A stretch of DNA of 64,000 nt from Pseudescherichia vulneris NBRC 102420 (GTDB lineage Bacteria; Pseudomonadota; Gammaproteobacteria; Enterobacterales; Enterobacteriaceae): positions 393,207-457,206 of the forward strand of contig NZ_BBMZ01000008.1 in NCBI RefSeq assembly GCF_000759795.1, given 5' to 3'. Position numbers and translations under genes: made by a program. A model generated the notes under the pieces. It searched no databases and was not told the origin of the DNA. It saw nothing but the letters and a program-made list of their open reading frames with translations. The first letter of the stretch is position 1. Every line of letters starts with the position of its first letter. Below are positions 51,996 through 62,075 of the stretch, in pieces.

Positions 51996-54134
51996 TTGAA
52001 TATCATCGCCATTATGGGGCAGCAGGGCGTTTTTTATAAAGACGAGCCCCTCAAAGAGCTTCACCTTGCGCTGGAGCAGCAGGGTTTCCAGCTCATCTAC
52101 CCCACCAGCAGCAACGACCTGTTAAAACTCATCGAACACAACCCGCGCATCTGCGGCGTCATCTTTGACTGGGATCGGCATGGCCTCGATCTGTGCAGCG
52201 AGATCAACCAGCTCAACGAGTATCTGCCGCTCTACGCCTTTATCAATACTCACTCAACGATGGACGTCAGCGCCCACGATATGCGTATGGCGCTCTGGTT
52301 TTTCGAGTACGCGCTGGGCGTGGCCGACAGCATTTCGACGCGTATCCGCCAGTATACTAACGAGTACCTGGACCAGATCACGCCGCCGTTTACCCGCTCG
52401 CTGTTCACCTATGTGAAAGAGGGTAAGTACACCTTCTGTACGCCCGGACACATGGCCGGTACCGCCTACCAGAAAAGCCCGGTGGGCTGCCTGTTCTATG
52501 ACTTTTTCGGCGGCAATACCCTCAAGGCCGACGTCTCGATCTCCGTGACCGAGCTGGGATCCCTGCTCGATCATACCGGCCCGCACCTGGAGGCCGAAGA
52601 GTATATCGCCCGCACCTTTGGTGCCGAGCAGAGCTACATGGTGACCAACGGCACCTCGACCTCCAACAAGATTGTTGGCATGTACGCCGCGTCTGACGGC
52701 AGCACGCTGCTTATCGATCGCAACTGCCACAAGTCGCTGGCCCACCTGCTGATGATGAGCGACGTGGTGCCAATCTGGCTCAAGCCGGGACGCAACGCGC
52801 TGGGTATTTTAGGTGGCATTCCCCGTCGCGAGTTTAGCCATGAAAGCATTACAGAGAAGGTGGCAGCGACGCACGGGGCCAGCTGGCCGGTTCACGCGGT
52901 GATCACCAACTCTACCTATGACGGGCTGCTCTATAACACCAACTGGATCAAAGAGACCCTGGACGTGCCGTCGATTCACTTCGATTCGGCGTGGGTTCCC
53001 TACACTAACTTCCACCCCATCTACGAAGGCAAGAGCGGCATGAGTGGCGATCGCGTGCCGGGCAAAGTTTTCTTTGAAACCCAGTCGACGCACAAGATGC
53101 TGGCCGCGTTCTCCCAGGCATCGCTGATCCACGTTAAAGGCGAATATGACGAAGATACCTTTAACGAAGCCTACATGATGCATACCACCACCTCGCCCAG
53201 CTATCCGCTGGTGGCCTCTATCGAGACGGCGGCGGCGATGCTGCGGGGCAATCCGGGTCGACGGCTGATCAACCGCTCCGTCGAGCGCGCGCTTCACTTC
53301 CGTAAAGAGGTGCAGCGGCTGAAAGACGAGGCGGAGGGCTGGTTCTTCGATATCTGGCAGCCGGAGGATATTGAAGAGGCCGACTGCTGGCCGGTTGCGC
53401 CGGGTGAGGCATGGCACGGCTTCCGCGAGGCGGATGCGAACCATATGTTCCTCGATCCGGTCAAGGTGACGATTCTGACGCCGGGCATGGACGAGCAGGG
53501 CAACATGGGTGAGGAGGGCATTCCCGCCGCGCTGGTGGCGAAATTCCTCGACGAGCGCGGCGTGGTAGTGGAGAAGACCGGCCCCTACAACCTGCTGTTC
53601 CTCTTTAGCATTGGTATCGATAAAACCCGGGCGATGGGACTGCTGCGCGGCCTGATGGAGTTTAAGCGCGCCTACGATCTCAACCTGCGGGTGAAGAACA
53701 TGCTGCCGGATCTCTACGCGGAGGATCCCGACTTCTACCGCAACATGCGCATTCAGGATCTGGCCCAGGGGATCCACAAGCTGATCTGCCAGCACGAGCT
53801 GCCGCGCCTGATGCTCCAGGCCTTCGACGTGCTGCCGCACATGATCATGACCCCGCATCAGGCGTGGCAGCTCCAGGTCAAAGGCGAAGTGGAGACCGTC
53901 GAGCTGGAGGCGCTGGTGGGAAGAGTCTCTGCCAATATGATCCTGCCGTATCCACCGGGCGTGCCGCTGCTGATGCCAGGAGAGATGATCACCGAGCGCA
54001 GCCGGGCGGTGCTCGATTTTCTGCTGATGCTCTGCGCCATCGGCCGCCACTATCCCGGTTTTGAAACGGATATCCACGGTGCGAAGCGCGATGAGGACGG
54101 CGTTTACCGGGTAAGGGTCTTAAAACAGGCCTGA
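51996..54134 (+). CDS. ldcC: Lysine decarboxylase, constitutive type
   Basis: LdcC decarboxylates lysine to cadaverine with pyridoxal phosphate. The 712-residue protein (E. coli LdcC 713, CadA 715) has the N-terminal response-regulator-like wing (1-130), the linker, the core with PLP lysine K367 in TQSTHKMLAAFSQ, and the C-terminal alpha/beta domain. Location next to accA and yaeR identifies it as LdcC rather than the acid-induced CadA. I use TTG at 51996 because GGAGGT lies 6 bases upstream and MNIIAIMG then matches. The inhibitor ppGpp and the ATPase RavA act on the related CadA; whether they act here is not visible. Confidence 0.97.
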   Translation: MNIIAIMGQQGVFYKDEPLKELHLALEQQGFQLIYPTSSNDLLKLIEHNPRICGVIFDWDRHGLDLCSEINQLNEYLPLYAFINTHSTMDVSAHDMRMALWFFEYALGVADSISTRIRQYTNEYLDQITPPFTRSLFTYVKEGKYTFCTPGHMAGTAYQKSPVGCLFYDFFGGNTLKADVSISVTELGSLLDHTGPHLEAEEYIARTFGAEQSYMVTNGTSTSNKIVGMYAASDGSTLLIDRNCHKSLAHLLMMSDVVPIWLKPGRNALGILGGIPRREFSHESITEKVAATHGASWPVHAVITNSTYDGLLYNTNWIKETLDVPSIHFDSAWVPYTNFHPIYEGKSGMSGDRVPGKVFFETQSTHKMLAAFSQASLIHVKGEYDEDTFNEAYMMHTTTSPSYPLVASIETAAAMLRGNPGRRLINRSVERALHFRKEVQRLKDEAEGWFFDIWQPEDIEEADCWPVAPGEAWHGFREADANHMFLDPVKVTILTPGMDEQGNMGEEGIPAALVAKFLDERGVVVEKTGPYNLLFLFSIGIDKTRAMGLLRGLMEFKRAYDLNLRVKNMLPDLYAEDPDFYRNMRIQDLAQGIHKLICQHELPRLMLQAFDVLPHMIMTPHQAWQLQVKGEVETVELEALVGRVSANMILPYPPGVPLLMPGEMITERSRAVLDFLLMLCAIGRHYPGFETDIHGAKRDEDGVYRVRVLKQA

Positions 54135-54190
54135 CCCCCTTGCGCAGGGATGCGCAGCGTCGTAACGTTGGCATGAAAAAAGGAGGGGTT

Positions 54191-54583
54191 ATGCTTGGTT
54201 TAAAAAAGGTTCACCACATCGCGATCATTGCGACGGATTATGCGAAGAGCAAAGCGTTTTACTGCGACATCTTAGGCTTTACGCTGCAAAGCGAGGCCTA
54301 TCGTGAAGAGCGGGACTCATGGAAGGGCGATCTGGCGCTGAACGGCGAGTATGTGATTGAGCTTTTCTCCTTTCCTTTCCCCCCCGCGCGGCCCAGCCGC
54401 CCGGAAGCCTGCGGCCTGCGCCATCTGGCCTTTAGCGTGGACGACGTAGAGCGGGCGATAACCCACCTGCAACAGCACGGCGTTGAGTGCGAGCCGGTGC
54501 GTATCGATCCCTTCACCGGCAAGCGCTTCACCTTTTTCACCGATCCCGACGGTCTGCCGCTGGAGCTGTACCAGCAGGAATGA
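54191..54583 (+). CDS. yaeR: VOC family (glyoxalase-like) protein YaeR
   Basis: YaeR is a 130-residue vicinal-oxygen-chelate fold protein of unknown substrate, sometimes annotated as a second glyoxalase I-like protein. Two beta-alpha-beta-beta-beta modules are visible: [20 protein letters not shown] and [20 protein letters not shown], with possible metal ligands H8 and the glutamates in [10 protein letters not shown] and [14 protein letters not shown] precedes the ATG at 54191; an upstream in-frame ATG adds 17 unconserved residues. Its stop overlaps the tilS start (ATGA), so the two are coupled. Confidence 0.95.
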   Translation: MLGLKKVHHIAIIATDYAKSKAFYCDILGFTLQSEAYREERDSWKGDLALNGEYVIELFSFPFPPARPSRPEACGLRHLAFSVDDVERAITHLQQHGVECEPVRIDPFTGKRFTFFTDPDGLPLELYQQE

Positions 54584-55872
54584 CGCCTTCAACCCTTATG
54601 CAAAGTCTGCACGCCTGCCGCCGGTTTCTGGTGGCGTTTAGCGGCGGGCTGGATTCCACCGTTCTGCTGCACCAGCTGGTGCAGTGGCGCATGCAGCAGC
54701 CTGACGTTTCCCTGCGGGCGATCCACGTTCATCATGGGCTCAGCACAAACGCCGATGCCTGGGTAACTCACTGCCAGCAGGTATGCCGCCGCTGGGATGT
54801 GCCGCTGAGCGTAGTCCACGTGACGCTGGCGGCGGACGGTTTAGGCATTGAAGGCCAGGCGCGTAAGGCGCGCTATCAGGCTTTTGCCGAGGCGCTGCTG
54901 CCGGGGGAGGCGCTGCTTACCGCCCAGCATCAGGATGACCAGTGCGAAACGCTGCTGCTGGCGCTGAAGCGCGGCAGCGGCCCGGCGGGGCTGGCGGCCA
55001 TGCCTGCCGAGCTACCCTTCCACGGCACCCAACTGCTGCGCCCGTTGCTCAATGAAACCCGTGAAACGCTGGAGCAGTGGGCCTGCGCCCATCGGTTAAG
55101 CTGGATCGAAGATGAGAGTAACCAGGACGCCAGCTACGATCGCAACTTTATCCGCCTGGAGGTTCTACCCCTGCTGAAGCAGCGCTGGCCGCACTTTGCC
55201 AACGCGGCGGCGCGCAGCGCGGCGCTGTGCGGTGAGCAGGAGCAGCTTCTGGACGAGCTGCTGGCAGACGAGCTGGCGGGCCTGGTCAGCACAGAGGGAG
55301 CATTAACCGTTGCGCCCTTGATGACCATGAGCGCCAATCGCCGGGCGGCGCTTCTCCGCCGCTGGCTGGGCGGGCTGGGTGCGCCAATGCCGTCACGGGA
55401 TCTGCTGACCCGCATCTGGCAGGAGGCGATCCTCGCCCGGGAGGACGCGTCTCCGCGTCTGGTGCTGGGATCTCATGAGATCCGCCGCTTTCAGGGCCAG
55501 CTGTGGTGGGTGAAAAGCACCTCCAGCCAGCGGCAAACCGTTATTCGCTGGTCCGCGCCATGTGCGCCGCTGACGCTACCCAACGGGCTGGGAGAGCTGG
55601 CGCTAGTGCCAGGGGGCGATATTCGCCCGCCGCAGCCAGATGAGCCGGTAACGGTGCGCTTTCATGCGCCGGGGATGCTCTACATCGCAGGACGCCACGG
55701 CGGGCGCAAGCTGAAAAAAATCTGGCAGGAGCTGGGGGTCGCCCCCTGGCTGCGGGATACCACGCCCATCCTGTTTTACGGCGAAACGCCGATCGCGGCG
55801 GCAGGGCAGTTTGTGACGCAGACAGGGCTAGCGGAAAACGCTGAAGGGTTACGGCTGACGTGGCGGAAATGA
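54580..55872 (+). CDS. tilS: tRNA(Ile)-lysidine synthase
   Basis: TilS joins lysine to C34 of the tRNA(Ile2) with CAU anticodon, so that it reads AUA instead of AUG and is charged with isoleucine; it is essential. The 430-residue protein has the PP-loop SGGLDS (21-26) and the N-type ATP pyrophosphatase domain (to about 215), followed by the helical linker and the C-terminal domains with [17 protein letters not shown] [18 protein letters not shown] (about 375-392). Start choice: ATG 54580 overlaps yaeR; ATG 54598 is an alternative. Confidence 0.96.
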   Translation: MTPSTLMQSLHACRRFLVAFSGGLDSTVLLHQLVQWRMQQPDVSLRAIHVHHGLSTNADAWVTHCQQVCRRWDVPLSVVHVTLAADGLGIEGQARKARYQAFAEALLPGEALLTAQHQDDQCETLLLALKRGSGPAGLAAMPAELPFHGTQLLRPLLNETRETLEQWACAHRLSWIEDESNQDASYDRNFIRLEVLPLLKQRWPHFANAAARSAALCGEQEQLLDELLADELAGLVSTEGALTVAPLMTMSANRRAALLRRWLGGLGAPMPSRDLLTRIWQEAILAREDASPRLVLGSHEIRRFQGQLWWVKSTSSQRQTVIRWSAPCAPLTLPNGLGELALVPGGDIRPPQPDEPVTVRFHAPGMLYIAGRHGGRKLKKIWQELGVAPWLRDTTPILFYGETPIAAAGQFVTQTGLAENAEGLRLTWRK

Positions 55873-55901
55873 CGGGCAGCATGCTGCCCGCTGGAACAGG
55901 T

Positions 55902-56162
55902 TCAGGATTCGCTCACCACAACGGTGCCGATATCCGGGTGGCTAAAGCTGGCAATTTTGTCGAGACGGAGTTCACGCGTTTCACCTGCTGCATCGACGAG
56001 CAGGTACTCAACGTTCTTACGCGAGACTAAATCGCTGGCTTTGCCCTTGAGCTCTTCGCCATCTTTCAGCGTCAGCGTCAGTAATAGATGCTGCTGGCAG
56101 GCGAGTTCAAGGTTGTCATAGTCATCGCAGTTGATGGGTTGATACGTTTCATTCATTGACAT
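55902..56162 (-). CDS. rof: Rho-binding antiterminator Rof (YaeO)
   Basis: Rof binds the primary RNA site of transcription terminator Rho and lowers Rho-dependent termination. The 86-residue protein has an Sm-like fold and the conserved acidic start [20 protein letters not shown] (residues 3-22) that contacts Rho, then [20 protein letters not shown]. It overlaps the upstream yaeP gene by 14 bases, so their synthesis is probably coupled. It is convergent with tilS, with no clear terminator in the 29-base gap. Confidence 0.97.
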   Translation of the reverse strand: MSMNETYQPINCDDYDNLELACQQHLLLTLTLKDGEELKGKASDLVSRKNVEYLLVDAAGETRELRLDKIASFSHPDIGTVVVSES

Positions 56163-56349
56163 AATCGCTCACCAGTAAGTTCGCGGCAGCATAGGCTGCC
56201 TTTTCCCTGACGGGCTCAGGAAGCACATCGTCCGATGCCACTTCATTGAGCGCTTTTAACACGCAGCCCAGCGCATCCGGGATAAACCCTAAGTCTCCGC
56301 TGGCAATCTCCGCATACCGCTTGCGTATTAACTCACAATAATTGTCCAC
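56149..56349 (-). CDS. yaeP: YaeP family small protein
   Basis: YaeP is a 66-residue protein of unknown function (UPF0253 family). I choose the GTG at 56349 because AGGAGG lies 4 bases upstream and the protein then has the same length as E. coli YaeP; a reading frame that opens 25 codons earlier has no such support. Conserved parts are [35 protein letters not shown] and [16 protein letters not shown], which look mainly helical. It lies upstream of rof on the same transcript and overlaps it, suggesting a linked role, which is inference. Confidence 0.94.
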   Translation of the reverse strand: MDNYCELIRKRYAEIASGDLGFIPDALGCVLKALNEVASDDVLPEPVREKAAYAAANLLVSDYVNE

Positions 56350-56508
56350 ATGCCCTCCTGTCAGTGTACCGACTTCACCGTGGGATGTAAGTTTAAGCCT
56401 ACGAAGATAAACTCTGTTTCGCAAGGTGACTATACCATACTCATCCCGGCAATATCAGCGGGCTGAATGTTTGCTACAATAGGCGCTATTTTGCGAAGGA
56501 GCGACAAC

Positions 56509-57054
56509 ATGGCATTGAAAGCAACCATTTATAAAGCGACGGTGAACGTGGCCGATCTGGACCGTAACCAGTTTCTTGATGCCACCCTGACTCTGGCGCG
56601 CCACCCTTCTGAAACCCAGGAGCGTATGATGCTGCGCCTGCTGGCGTGGATCAAATTTGCCAACGAGCGGCTGCAGTTTACCCGTGGGCTGAGCGCGGAA
56701 GATGAGCCGGAAGCCTGGCTGCGCAACGATCATCTGGGGATCGACCTGTGGATTGAGTTGGGGCTACCGGAGGAGCGACGCATCAAGAAAGCCTGCACCC
56801 AGTCGAAAGAGGTGGCTCTCTTTACCTACAACAGCCGGGCGGCGCAGGTCTGGTGGCAGCAGAACCAGAGCAAGCTGGCTGGATTCAGTAACCTGAGCAT
56901 CTGGTATCTCGATGATGAGCAGCTGGCGCAGCTGAGCGCATTTGCCTCCCGCACCATGGTGCTTCAGGCCACTATTCAGGATGGCGCAATCTGGCTCTCG
57001 GACGCGGAGAATAACCTGGAGATCCACCTGACAACCTGGCAGAGCGCGGCATGA
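56509..57054 (+). CDS. yaeQ: YaeQ family protein
   Basis: YaeQ is a 181-residue protein of the PD-(D/E)XK-like YaeQ family; its function is not settled (E. coli YaeQ was linked to RfaH-type suppression in Salmonella, later disputed). Conserved parts: [39 protein letters not shown] (about 30-50), and [20 protein letters not shown], where D and E with K would fit a nuclease-like core. The ATG at 56509 has AAGGAG 8 bases upstream. Its stop overlaps arfB by 4 bases. Confidence 0.96.
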   Translation: MALKATIYKATVNVADLDRNQFLDATLTLARHPSETQERMMLRLLAWIKFANERLQFTRGLSAEDEPEAWLRNDHLGIDLWIELGLPEERRIKKACTQSKEVALFTYNSRAAQVWWQQNQSKLAGFSNLSIWYLDDEQLAQLSAFASRTMVLQATIQDGAIWLSDAENNLEIHLTTWQSAA

Positions 57055-57470
57055 TTGAGATTTCACGCAGCGTTGCTATTCCCGACAGCGAGATCGAGCT
57101 GACCGCCATTCGCGCCCAGGGCGCGGGTGGGCAGCACGTGAATAAAACCTCCACGGCGATCCACCTGCGCTTCGATATTAAAGCCTCCAGCCTGCCGGAT
57201 GCGTACAAAGAGCGCCTGCTGGCGGCCAGCCATCATCTCATTACCAGCGATGGCATGGTGGTGATCAAGGCTCAGGAGTACCGCAGCCAGGAGATGAACC
57301 GCGAAGCGGCGTTGGCCCGTCTGGTGTCGCTAATTCAGGAGCTGATGGTGGAGCAGAAGAGCCGCCGTCCTACGCGTCCGACGCGGGCGTCGAAAGAGCG
57401 GCGTCTGGCAACCAAGTCGCAAAAGTCGTCGGTAAAGGCGATGCGCGGCAAGGTGCGCGGCGGAGAGTAG
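57051..57470 (+). CDS. arfB: Alternative ribosome-rescue factor ArfB
   Basis: ArfB (YaeJ) releases peptides from ribosomes stalled at the 3' end of mRNA. The 139-residue protein has the catalytic GGQ (26-28) in [15 protein letters not shown] and a basic C-terminal tail from about residue 100 ([20 protein letters not shown]) that inserts into the empty mRNA channel. Overlaps yaeQ (ATGA). In E. coli, nlpE and yaeF come next; here a single REP-like repeat and then the convergent proS follow. Confidence 0.98.
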   Translation: MIEISRSVAIPDSEIELTAIRAQGAGGQHVNKTSTAIHLRFDIKASSLPDAYKERLLAASHHLITSDGMVVIKAQEYRSQEMNREAALARLVSLIQELMVEQKSRRPTRPTRASKERRLATKSQKSSVKAMRGKVRGGE

Positions 57471-57479
57471 AGGAAGCAC

Positions 57480-57503
57480 GCCCGGCAGACAGCGCCGCCG
57501 GGC
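57480..57503. repeat. Short REP-like palindrome between arfB and proS
   Basis: GCCCGGC-AGACAGCGCC-GCCGGGC lies 9 bases after arfB and 10 bases before the proS stop, in the 43-base gap of two convergent genes. It may terminate both. No trace of nlpE is left in this gap. Confidence 0.75.
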
Positions 57504-57513
57504 AGAGCATGGC

Positions 57514-59232
57514 TTAGCCTTTGATGGCTTTTACCAGATAGTCGAGAATGTCGCCGGTCTTAATCAGCTGCTTCTCGCCGTTGCGACGGTATTTGTATTC
57601 GATATCGTCGCTGTCGAGGTTGCGGTCGCCGATCACGATAGTGTGCGGAATACCGATCAGCTCCATATCAGCAAACATCACGCCCGGACGCTCTTTACGA
57701 TCGTCCATCAGCACTTCAATCCCCTGCGCGTTCAGCTCAGCGTAAAGCTTCTCGGCCAGCTCCTGCACGCGGAAGGATTTGTGCATGTTCATCGGCAGAA
57801 TGGCAACCTGGAACGGCGCAATCGCGTCCGGCCAGACGATACCGCGCTCGTCGTGGTTCTGCTCAATGGCCGCCGCCACTACGCGGGTCACGCCGATACC
57901 GTAGCAGCCCATGGTCAAGATCTGGTTACGGCCATCTTCACCCTGGACTGACGCTTTCAACGCTTCAGAGTACTTGGTGCCCAGCTGGAAGATGTGACCC
58001 ACTTCGATACCGCGTTTGATCATCAGCGTACCCTGGCCGTCCGGGCTTGGATCGCCAGCGACCACGTTACGGATGTCTGCCACTTCCGGGGTCGCCACGT
58101 CGCGGTCCCAGTTAATGCCGAAGTAGTGCTTGCCGTCAACGTTGGCGCCCGCAGAGAAGTCGCTCATCACGGCAACGGTACGGTCGATAATCACCGGGAT
58201 CGGCATGTTCACCGGACCGAGGGAGCCAGGACCGGCGTTGACGATAGCGCGGATCTCAGCTTCGGTAGCGAAGGTCAGCGGGCTGGCAACCTGCGGCAGC
58301 TTCTCTGCTTTCACTTCGTTCAGCTCGTGATCGCCACGCACCAGCAGGGCGACCAGCGGGTAAGCACTGCCCTCTACCGCTTTTACCAGCAGGGTCTTAA
58401 CGGTCTTTTCAATCGGCAGGTTAAACTGCTCCACCAGCTCGGCGATGGTTTTCGCGTTTGGCGTATCGACCAGGGTCATCTCCTGAGTGGCCGCCGCGCG
58501 CGCTTCTTTCGGTGCCAGCGCTTCGGCAAACTCGATGTTGGCCGCGTAGTCAGAGCTGTCGGAGAAGATCACGTCATCTTCACCGCTCTGGGCCAGCACC
58601 TGGAACTCGTGCGAGGCGTTACCGCCGATAGAGCCGGTATCCGCCTGCACGGCACGGAAGTCGAGATCCATGCGGCTGAAGATTTTGCTGTAGGCAGCGT
58701 ACATCGCGTCGTAGGTCAGCTGTAGTGATTCCTGTGAGGTATGGAAAGAGTAGGCGTCTTTCATCAGGAACTCACGGGAACGCATCACGCCAAAGCGCGG
58801 ACGGACTTCGTCACGGAATTTGGTCTGGATCTGATAGAAGTTCAGCGGCAGCTGCTTGTAGGAGCTCAGCTCGTTACGGATCAGATCGGTAATGACCTCT
58901 TCATGCGTCGGGCCGAGAACAAACGGGCGCTCGCCGCGATCGGCAATGCGCAGCAGCTCCGGACCGTACTGCTCCCAGCGACCACTCTCCTGCCACAGGT
59001 CAGCGGGCTGAACCACCGGCATTAACACCTCGATCGCACCGGCGTTGTTCATCTCTTCACGCACGATGTTTTCGACTTTTTTCAGAACGCGCACGCCGGT
59101 CGGCAGCCAGGTGTATAACCCGGAGGCCAGCTTGCGGATCAACCCGGCGCGGAGCATCAGCTGGTGGCTGATCACTTCGGCGTCGGCTGGTGTCTCCTTC
59201 AGTGTGGAGAGCAGATATTGGCTAGTACGCAT
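57514..59232 (-). CDS. proS: Prolyl-tRNA synthetase
   Basis: ProRS charges tRNA(Pro); the bacterial type also has an editing insertion that clears Ala-tRNA(Pro). From the ATG at 59232 the protein has 572 residues as in E. coli. Class II motifs are visible: motif 1 near [12 protein letters not shown], motif 2 in [20 protein letters not shown], the editing INS domain (about 224-407) and motif 3 around [17 protein letters not shown], then the anticodon-binding domain. Downstream of rcsF-trmO on the same strand; a hairpin lies in its leader. Confidence 0.99.
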   Translation of the reverse strand: MRTSQYLLSTLKETPADAEVISHQLMLRAGLIRKLASGLYTWLPTGVRVLKKVENIVREEMNNAGAIEVLMPVVQPADLWQESGRWEQYGPELLRIADRGERPFVLGPTHEEVITDLIRNELSSYKQLPLNFYQIQTKFRDEVRPRFGVMRSREFLMKDAYSFHTSQESLQLTYDAMYAAYSKIFSRMDLDFRAVQADTGSIGGNASHEFQVLAQSGEDDVIFSDSSDYAANIEFAEALAPKEARAAATQEMTLVDTPNAKTIAELVEQFNLPIEKTVKTLLVKAVEGSAYPLVALLVRGDHELNEVKAEKLPQVASPLTFATEAEIRAIVNAGPGSLGPVNMPIPVIIDRTVAVMSDFSAGANVDGKHYFGINWDRDVATPEVADIRNVVAGDPSPDGQGTLMIKRGIEVGHIFQLGTKYSEALKASVQGEDGRNQILTMGCYGIGVTRVVAAAIEQNHDERGIVWPDAIAPFQVAILPMNMHKSFRVQELAEKLYAELNAQGIEVLMDDRKERPGVMFADMELIGIPHTIVIGDRNLDSDDIEYKYRRNGEKQLIKTGDILDYLVKAIKG

Positions 59233-59262
59233 GTTATTACGATTCCATTTGGACGATGGGTA

Positions 59263-59281
59263 CAGGCCCAAAGCGGGCCTG
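59263..59281 (-). repeat. Perfect hairpin in the proS leader
   Basis: On the minus strand CAGGCCC-GCTTT-GGGCCTG, 31 bases upstream of the proS ATG. No T run follows, so it is not a typical terminator. It may stabilise the mRNA or take part in control of proS. Confidence 0.55.
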
Positions 59282-59343
59282 ACACAAAAAAAGTGATTCA
59301 GTTTACCAGCGAGACAGCTATGTCAAAAGAGAGCGGGCAGAAT

Positions 59344-60051
59344 TTACCGCGCTTCCAGCGCAAAGACCTCAAAGCCCGCGTCGGTCACCCGCCAGCGGAC
59401 GTTGAAATCGAGCAGCCAGACGGCATACTCCTTGCCCGCCTCTTCCTGCTGGCGATAGGCGGGACGAGGATCCTGCGCCAGCACCTCGACGATAAACTGT
59501 CGAAGATGCGGATAGCGCGTCTCCAGCTGCGGCAGGCGCGCGGCAAGCTCGGGGGTAAAGCCCACCGGCATGGTGGCCTGCGGTGCCTGCTGGGCGTAGC
59601 TGGCTTTGGCCTCCGGCAGGGCTTCGGCAAAGGGCAGGTAGGGTTTGATATCCACCACCGGCGTGCCGTCCACGAGATCGAGGCTGCCTAGCTCAAGGAT
59701 CACCTGCTCACCCTGGCAGCGAATGCCTTTTAGCTCCACCAGCGACATGCCGATGGGATTCGGGCGAAAGGTCGAACGGGTCGCGAACACCCCCATTCTG
59801 GCGTTGCCGCCGAGTCGGGGAGGGCGCACCGTGGGCCGCCAGCCGCCTTCCATCGTTTGATGGAAAATAAACAGCAGCCAGAGGTGGCTAAACGCCTCCA
59901 GCCCGCGCACCGCATCGGCCTGGTTATAGGGAGCGATGAGATGAAGCTCACCGCCGCCGCTTTTCACCAATCCCGGCTGACGCGGAACGGCAAACTTCTC
60001 TTTATAGGGGGAGCGAATAACGCCTATCTGCGCAAACTGAAAGGTGCTCAT
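59344..60051 (-). CDS. trmO: tRNA (N6-threonylcarbamoyladenosine37-N6)-methyltransferase
   Basis: TrmO methylates t6A37 to m6t6A in tRNA(Thr) for ACY codons, using SAM. The 235-residue protein belongs to the TsaA-like (UPF0066) family with an unusual beta-barrel SAM fold: IGVIRSPYKEKFAVPRQPGL, FSHLWLLFIFH, NARMGVFATRSTFRPNPIGM and LVDGTPVVDIKPYLPFAEA, plus a C-terminal domain. The ATG overlaps the rcsF stop (ATGA). E. coli has the same rcsF-trmO-proS order. Confidence 0.97.
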   Translation of the reverse strand: MSTFQFAQIGVIRSPYKEKFAVPRQPGLVKSGGGELHLIAPYNQADAVRGLEAFSHLWLLFIFHQTMEGGWRPTVRPPRLGGNARMGVFATRSTFRPNPIGMSLVELKGIRCQGEQVILELGSLDLVDGTPVVDIKPYLPFAEALPEAKASYAQQAPQATMPVGFTPELAARLPQLETRYPHLRQFIVEVLAQDPRPAYRQQEEAGKEYAVWLLDFNVRWRVTDAGFEVFALEAR

Positions 60052-60455
60052 TTCGCCGAAACGTTAAGCGCCGATCCGATGCAGACGGCCTGGCGATAGC
60101 AGCCCGGCGTGCCGCTGGTCACTTCGCAGCTGTGCTGAAGTACCGCATTGGCTTTCATTTTGGCCGCGTTGATCTGCATACGCTTGCGGGCGGTCGGGAT
60201 GTTCGGCGGCGAGTCCTGGTTGCTTGCCTGGCAGGAGTCACCGGAGACCTCACCCAGATCGCGGAACGTTTTGCCAATCAGCTCTTCCGGATTGGTGATG
60301 ACTCTGACCGGAGCCGGGGGCGATACTTTCGTTTTCACTGGCTCCGCTTTCGGCGGCGTTGCTGCGTTGCTTTGAACGGGTTCGACGGGAGATCTGCTTA
60401 GCATGGAGCAGCCGCTGAGCATGAGTGCCAGTAAACAGATCGGTAAAGCACGCAT
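60048..60455 (-). CDS. rcsF: Outer membrane lipoprotein RcsF
   Basis: RcsF senses envelope damage and, by touching IgaA, turns on the Rcs phosphorelay that controls capsule and motility; it is threaded through BamA-porin complexes. The 135-residue precursor has a lipobox LSGC (C16), then a proline-rich disordered linker (about 22-52) and the folded domain with four cysteines C75, C110, C119 and C125 that form two disulfides in E. coli (C74-C118, C109-C124). BamA is also encoded in this window. Confidence 0.98.
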   Translation of the reverse strand: MRALPICLLALMLSGCSMLSRSPVEPVQSNAATPPKAEPVKTKVSPPAPVRVITNPEELIGKTFRDLGEVSGDSCQASNQDSPPNIPTARKRMQINAAKMKANAVLQHSCEVTSGTPGCYRQAVCIGSALNVSAK

Positions 60456-60518
60456 AGTATTTCCTCAATGAGTGATCAAATTGTCAGTTATTGAACCAGT
60501 TGCCTGCATAAATGACAA

Positions 60519-60536
60519 GGCGGGCTTGCGCCCGCC
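60519..60536 (-). terminator. Terminator after metQ
   Basis: GGCGGGC-TTGC-GCCCGCC, on the minus strand followed by TTGTCATTT. It is 26 bases after metQ; the T content is moderate. The 107-base gap should also hold the rcsF promoter. Confidence 0.75.
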
Positions 60537-60562
60537 CTGAATGATATTATACCGAGGAGAGA

Positions 60563-61378
60563 TTACCAGCCTTTAACTGCACCGCCGTTAAAGACCTTGT
60601 TCGCCGCCTGGTCAACTTCGTCAGACTGGTAGGCCTGCACGAATTTCTTCACGTTTTCCGCGTCTTTATTATCTTCACGGGTCACGATCATGTTCACGTA
60701 CGGAGAGTCTTTGTCTTCAACGAAGATACCGTCTTTCGCCGGGGTCAGGTTGATCTGGCTGGCGTAGGTGGTGTTAATCACCGCCAGGGCAATCTGCGCG
60801 TCGTCTAGCGAGCGCGGCAGCTGCGGTGCTTCCAGCTCAACAATCTTGAGGTTTTTCGGGTTCTCGGTCACGTCCAGAACGTTCGGCAGCAGGCCAACGC
60901 CCTCTTTCAGCTTGATCAGACCCTGTTTTTGCAGCAGCAGCAGAGAGCGGCCCAGGTTGGTCGGATCGTTCGGAACCGCAATCTGCGCGCCATCCTGCAG
61001 TTCGCTCAGGGCTTTGATCTTCTTAGAGTAGCCCGCGATAGGGTAGACGAAGGTGTTGCCTGCGGAAACCAGCTTATAGCCACGATCTTTGATCTGCTGA
61101 TCCAGATACGGTTTATGCTGGAAGGCGTTAGCATCGATATCGCCCTTGCTCAGCGCTTCGTTTGGCAGCACGTAATCGTTGAAGGTCACCAGCTCAACGT
61201 CGAGGCCGTATTTGTCTTTTGCCACTTTCGCGGCCACTTCAGCAACCTGCTGCTCAGCACCCACAATAACGCCGACTTTAATGTGGTTCGGATCTTTTTC
61301 ATCCTGGCCGCAGCCTACCAATGCCAGAGCACCAATTAGCGCACCCGCCGCCGCAAAGGTCTTAAATTTGAACACCAT
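60563..61378 (-). CDS. metQ: D-/L-methionine ABC transporter, binding lipoprotein
   Basis: MetQ binds methionine in the periplasm and delivers it to MetNI; it is tethered by a lipid, unlike most binding proteins in Gram-negatives. The 271-residue precursor has the lipobox ALVGC (C23) and the NlpA family core: IKVGVIVGAEQQVAEV, VELVTFNDYVLPNEALSKGD, AVPNDPTNLGRSLLLLQ, APQLPRSLDDAQIALAVINT. Same length as in E. coli. It is the last gene of metN-metI-metQ, 43 bases behind metI. Confidence 0.98.
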   Translation of the reverse strand: MVFKFKTFAAAGALIGALALVGCGQDEKDPNHIKVGVIVGAEQQVAEVAAKVAKDKYGLDVELVTFNDYVLPNEALSKGDIDANAFQHKPYLDQQIKDRGYKLVSAGNTFVYPIAGYSKKIKALSELQDGAQIAVPNDPTNLGRSLLLLQKQGLIKLKEGVGLLPNVLDVTENPKNLKIVELEAPQLPRSLDDAQIALAVINTTYASQINLTPAKDGIFVEDKDSPYVNMIVTREDNKDAENVKKFVQAYQSDEVDQAANKVFNGGAVKGW

Positions 61379-61421
61379 GTTATTTCCTTAACTCACTGAG
61401 TCGATTGTGTTGTGTACAACG

Positions 61422-62075
61422 CTATTTATGCGTTACTGCCCGGACGATACGATCGCCAGAGAACTGAATCAGATAAACCAGCACGACTAATAATATCAGC
61501 ACCGTGTTCATTACGGTGGCGTTATAGCCGATATAACCATACTGATAGCCGATCTGGCCCAGCCCGCCTGCGCCGACCGCGCCGCCCATGGCGGAGTAGC
61601 CCACCAGGGTGATTAACGTAATGGTGGCCGCGTTGACCAGTCCCGGCATGGCTTCAGGCAGCAGCACCTTGCGCACGATCTGCATCGGCGTCGCGCCCAT
61701 GGCACGGGAGGCTTCAATCAGGCCGGTCGGGATCTCCAACAGTGCGTTTTCCACCATACGGGCAATAAAGGGCGCAGCGCCTACGGTCAGGGGCACAATT
61801 GCCGCCTGCAGGCCGATGGAGGTGCCGACAATCACGCGGGTGAATGGGATCATCCATACCAGCAGGATAATAAACGGAATGGAGCGGAAGATATTCACCA
61901 GCGCAGAGAGGGTGCGGTAGAGCTTCGCGTTCTCAACGATCTGCCCCGGACGGGTCACGTACAGCAGCACGCCTACCGGCAGGCCAATCACAAACCCAAA
62001 GAAGCCGGAGACAAAGGTCATCGCCAGCGTCTCCCAGACGCCACGCGCCAGTAACCACATCATTGGCTCAGACAT
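61422..62075 (-). CDS. metI: D-/L-methionine ABC transporter, permease
   Basis: MetI forms the dimeric inner-membrane channel of the methionine importer. The 217-residue protein has five predicted helices and the EAA coupling motif facing MetN ([20 protein letters not shown], about 135-154). The C-terminal half repeats the family signature [20 protein letters not shown]. It overlaps metN by 8 bases. Confidence 0.99.
   Translation of the reverse strand: MSEPMMWLLARGVWETLAMTFVSGFFGFVIGLPVGVLLYVTRPGQIVENAKLYRTLSALVNIFRSIPFIILLVWMIPFTRVIVGTSIGLQAAIVPLTVGAAPFIARMVENALLEIPTGLIEASRAMGATPMQIVRKVLLPEAMPGLVNAATITLITLVGYSAMGGAVGAGGLGQIGYQYGYIGYNATVMNTVLILLVVLVYLIQFSGDRIVRAVTHK

Noticed and set aside
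52809..54077. 422-codon minus-strand frame opposite ldcC (and similar frames opposite dnaE at 48636-49775 and glnD at 29605-30513)
   Set aside because: Antisense shadows of conserved genes, without start signals or family features.
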